DNA of 6,249 bases from JBDNBY01 sp039767595 (GTDB taxonomy: Bacteria; Pseudomonadota; Alphaproteobacteria; Rhodobacterales; Rhodobacteraceae). Under the pieces are notes generated by a model. That model was not told where the DNA came from. It made no database searches and was given only the letters and a program-made list of their open reading frames with translations. Made by a program: the position numbers and the translations under genes. Shown here piece after piece: positions 4,418 through 6,249 of this stretch. The stretch is taken from positions 1 to 6,249 of the forward strand of contig JBDNBY010000037.1 of NCBI GenBank assembly GCA_039767595.1, written 5' to 3'. Within the stretch, counting starts at the first letter, position 1. Every line of letters starts with the position of its first letter.

Positions 4418-6249
4418 ATGAGCGATAGCGACGGTAAAAAAACCTTGGGATTGCGCGGTGGACCGCGTTCAGGCAACGTAAAACAGAGCTTTACGCACGG
4501 GCGCTCAAAGAGTGTCGTCGTTGAGACAAAGCGCAAGCGTGTTGTCGTCCCAAAAGCAAGTGCTGCCAAGACGGGCGGCGCAAGCTCAGAGGCGGGATCG
4601 CCCATAAAAGGTATCAAAGATGCCGAGATGGAGCGCCGCCTGCGCGCGCTCCAAGCGGCAAAGGCTCGTGAGGCCGACGAAGTGGCCAAGCGCAATGCCG
4701 ATGAAAAGGCGCGTGCCGAAGAGCGCGATCGCCGCCGCAAAGAACAAGAAATCAAAGAGCGCGAGCAACGCGAAATCGAAGAAGCGACCAAGCGCCGTGC
4801 CCGCGAGGCCGAAGAGGCCGCAAAGGCAGCCGCCGCGACGCCCGTGGCTGCTGCCCCGATGGCCGACAAGCCTGTGCGTCCAACCCCATCGAAGACCGCG
4901 GCCCCAGCAACACCGTCGCGCAAACGCGAAGATGATGATCGCACGGCGAAAAATAAAGGCGCCGCTGGCGGACGCCGTGAAGGCAAGCTGAGCGTTAAGA
5001 ACGCCATGAGCGAAGACGGCGGACGTCAAATGTCCATGGCCGCACGTCGCCGCAAACAAGAGCGCGCGCGCCAAAAAGCTATGGGCGAGCCGCAAGAGCG
5101 TGAAAAAGTTGTACGTGACGTCCAAGTGCCCGAGGCAATCGTTGTCTCGGAACTGGCGAACCGGATGGCCGAGCGTGTTGGCGAAGTGGTCAAATCCCTC
5201 ATGAAAATGGGTATGATGGTCACGCAAAACCAAACGATTGATGCCGACACAGCTGAATTGATTGTCGAAGAATTCGGTCACAAAGTGCAACGTGTCTCGG
5301 ATGCAGATGTTGAAGACGTGATCAACGAAATCGAAGATGACGAAGCCGCGCTCAAGCCGCGTCCACCAGTGGTGACCATTATGGGCCACGTTGACCACGG
5401 GAAAACGTCGCTTCTTGATGCGATCCGCAAGACCAAAGTCGTCTCTGGCGAGGCGGGCGGCATCACGCAGCATATCGGCGCCTATCAAGTCCAAACAGCC
5501 GATGGCACTGTCCTGTCCTTCCTCGATACGCCAGGTCACGCGGCCTTTACCTCGATGCGATCACGCGGTGCTCAGGTGACGGATATCGTGATTTTGGTTG
5601 TGGCCGCGGATGATTCCGTGATGCCGCAAACAATTGAAGCGATCAACCATGCCAAAGCGGCCAAAGTGCCGATGATTGTCGCGATCAACAAAAGCGATAA
5701 ACCTGCGGCCGACCCGATGAAAGTGCGCACTGAGCTGTTGCAACACGAAGTGGTCGTTGAGCAAATGTCCGGTGAAGTACAAGACGTCGAAGTGTCGGCG
5801 ATTACAGGGCAGGGGCTTGATGAATTGCTCGAGGCGATCGCCCTGCAATCTGAGATCCTTGAACTCAAAGCCAACCCAGATCGCGCTGCCCAAGGTGCCG
5901 TGATTGAGGCCAAGCTGGACGTGGGCCGCGGCCCTGTCGCCACTGTTTTGGTTCAAAAAGGAACGCTGCGCCAAGGCGATATTTTCGTTGTCGGCGAGCA
6001 ATGGGGTAAAGTGCGTGCCTTGGTCGATGATGGCGGTGCGCGGATCAAAGAGGCCGGCCCCTCGGTGCCCGTCGAGGTTCTTGGCCTCAATGGCACACCA
6101 GAGGCAGGCGACGTGCTCGACGTTGTCGCAACCGAAGCGCAAGCGCGGGAAATTGCCGAGTATCGCAAAAAAGCCGCGCAAGAACGCCGCATTGCCGCTG
6201 GTTCCGCCACATTGGATCAGTTGTTGGCCAAGGCCAAAGCGGATGAAAG
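4418..6249 (+). CDS. infB: Translation initiation factor IF-2 (3' end outside window)
   Basis: IF-2 is the GTPase that places formyl-methionyl initiator tRNA on the 30S subunit and promotes 50S joining. The frame is open from ATG 4418 to the right edge, 610 codons, and lacks the C-terminal part (domains III-IV). The N-terminus MSDSDGKKTLGLRGGPRSG is typical of alphaproteobacteria. Residues 68-140 are a highly charged Arg/Glu/Ala-rich helix, probably coiled coil, then a Pro/Ala-rich linker. The conserved IF2_N segment is about 228-315 (VPEAIVVSELANRMAERVGE). The G domain has G1 GHVDHGKT (323-330), G2 GITQHIG (348-354), G3 DTPGHAAF (370-377), G4 NKSD (424-427) and G5 SAITGQG (460-466). Beta-barrel domain II follows, with VGRGPVATVLVQKGTL and a later GPSVPVEVLGL. 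All GTPase motifs are intact. It lies 6 nt after ylxR and is the last operon gene visible. Confidence 0.98.
   Translation, partial: MSDSDGKKTLGLRGGPRSGNVKQSFTHGRSKSVVVETKRKRVVVPKASAAKTGGASSEAGSPIKGIKDAEMERRLRALQAAKAREADEVAKRNADEKARAEERDRRRKEQEIKEREQREIEEATKRRAREAEEAAKAAAATPVAAAPMADKPVRPTPSKTAAPATPSRKREDDDRTAKNKGAAGGRREGKLSVKNAMSEDGGRQMSMAARRRKQERARQKAMGEPQEREKVVRDVQVPEAIVVSELANRMAERVGEVVKSLMKMGMMVTQNQTIDADTAELIVEEFGHKVQRVSDADVEDVINEIEDDEAALKPRPPVVTIMGHVDHGKTSLLDAIRKTKVVSGEAGGITQHIGAYQVQTADGTVLSFLDTPGHAAFTSMRSRGAQVTDIVILVVAADDSVMPQTIEAINHAKAAKVPMIVAINKSDKPAADPMKVRTELLQHEVVVEQMSGEVQDVEVSAITGQGLDELLEAIALQSEILELKANPDRAAQGAVIEAKLDVGRGPVATVLVQKGTLRQGDIFVVGEQWGKVRALVDDGGARIKEAGPSVPVEVLGLNGTPEAGDVLDVVATEAQAREIAEYRKKAAQERRIAAGSATLDQLLAKAKADE

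Noticed and set aside
4586..5539. Long minus-strand frame of 317 codons opposite infB
   Set aside because: It lies wholly antisense to a strongly conserved IF-2 sequence, and its translation is low-complexity (Phe/His/Arg/Leu-rich), as expected from the complement of Glu/Ala/Arg codons. No ribosome site or known domain.
5561..6181. Minus-strand frame of 206 codons opposite the IF-2 G domain
   Set aside because: Antisense shadow of conserved GTPase motifs; no independent coding signal.

Overview
The window looks like chromosomal DNA from an alphaproteobacterium, most likely a Rhodobacteraceae (Roseobacter-group) organism. This rests on the protein styles I recognise: the IF2 N-terminus (GLRGGPRSGNVKQSF), a NusA of about 535 residues with a degenerate acidic C-terminus, and a YlxR protein carrying a second L7Ae-like RNA-binding domain. 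The genus cannot be fixed from sequence reading alone.

Layout. Positions 2-418 hold the 3' part of a plus-strand gene for an unrecognised, probably exported protein. Positions 419-710 are a gene-poor spacer, visibly more A+T-rich than the operon downstream. It contains a strong 13-bp hairpin just after the first gene, a second nested foldable element, several short palindromes, a 10-bp direct repeat, and what looks like the decayed C-terminal end of an ABC-transporter ATPase gene on the minus strand. Positions 711-1418 encode a small lipoprotein of the M48 zinc metallopeptidase family. It is followed by a clear Rho-independent terminator at 1501-1527.

From 1578 to the right edge runs the conserved transcription/translation operon rimP - nusA - ylxR - infB, all on the plus strand with gaps of 2, 6 and 6 nt. 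RimP matures the 30S subunit. NusA controls pausing, termination and antitermination by RNA polymerase. YlxR-L7Ae is an RNA-binding protein of poorly defined role. IF2 (infB) is the GTPase that delivers initiator tRNA; it is cut by the window edge after 610 codons. The spacer before rimP has a TATTAT box inside an imperfect palindrome, a candidate promoter or regulatory hairpin.

The operon itself is ordinary. No new multi-gene system is apparent. The parts that merit a second look are the spacer at 419-710 and the short rimP leader at 1528-1577.
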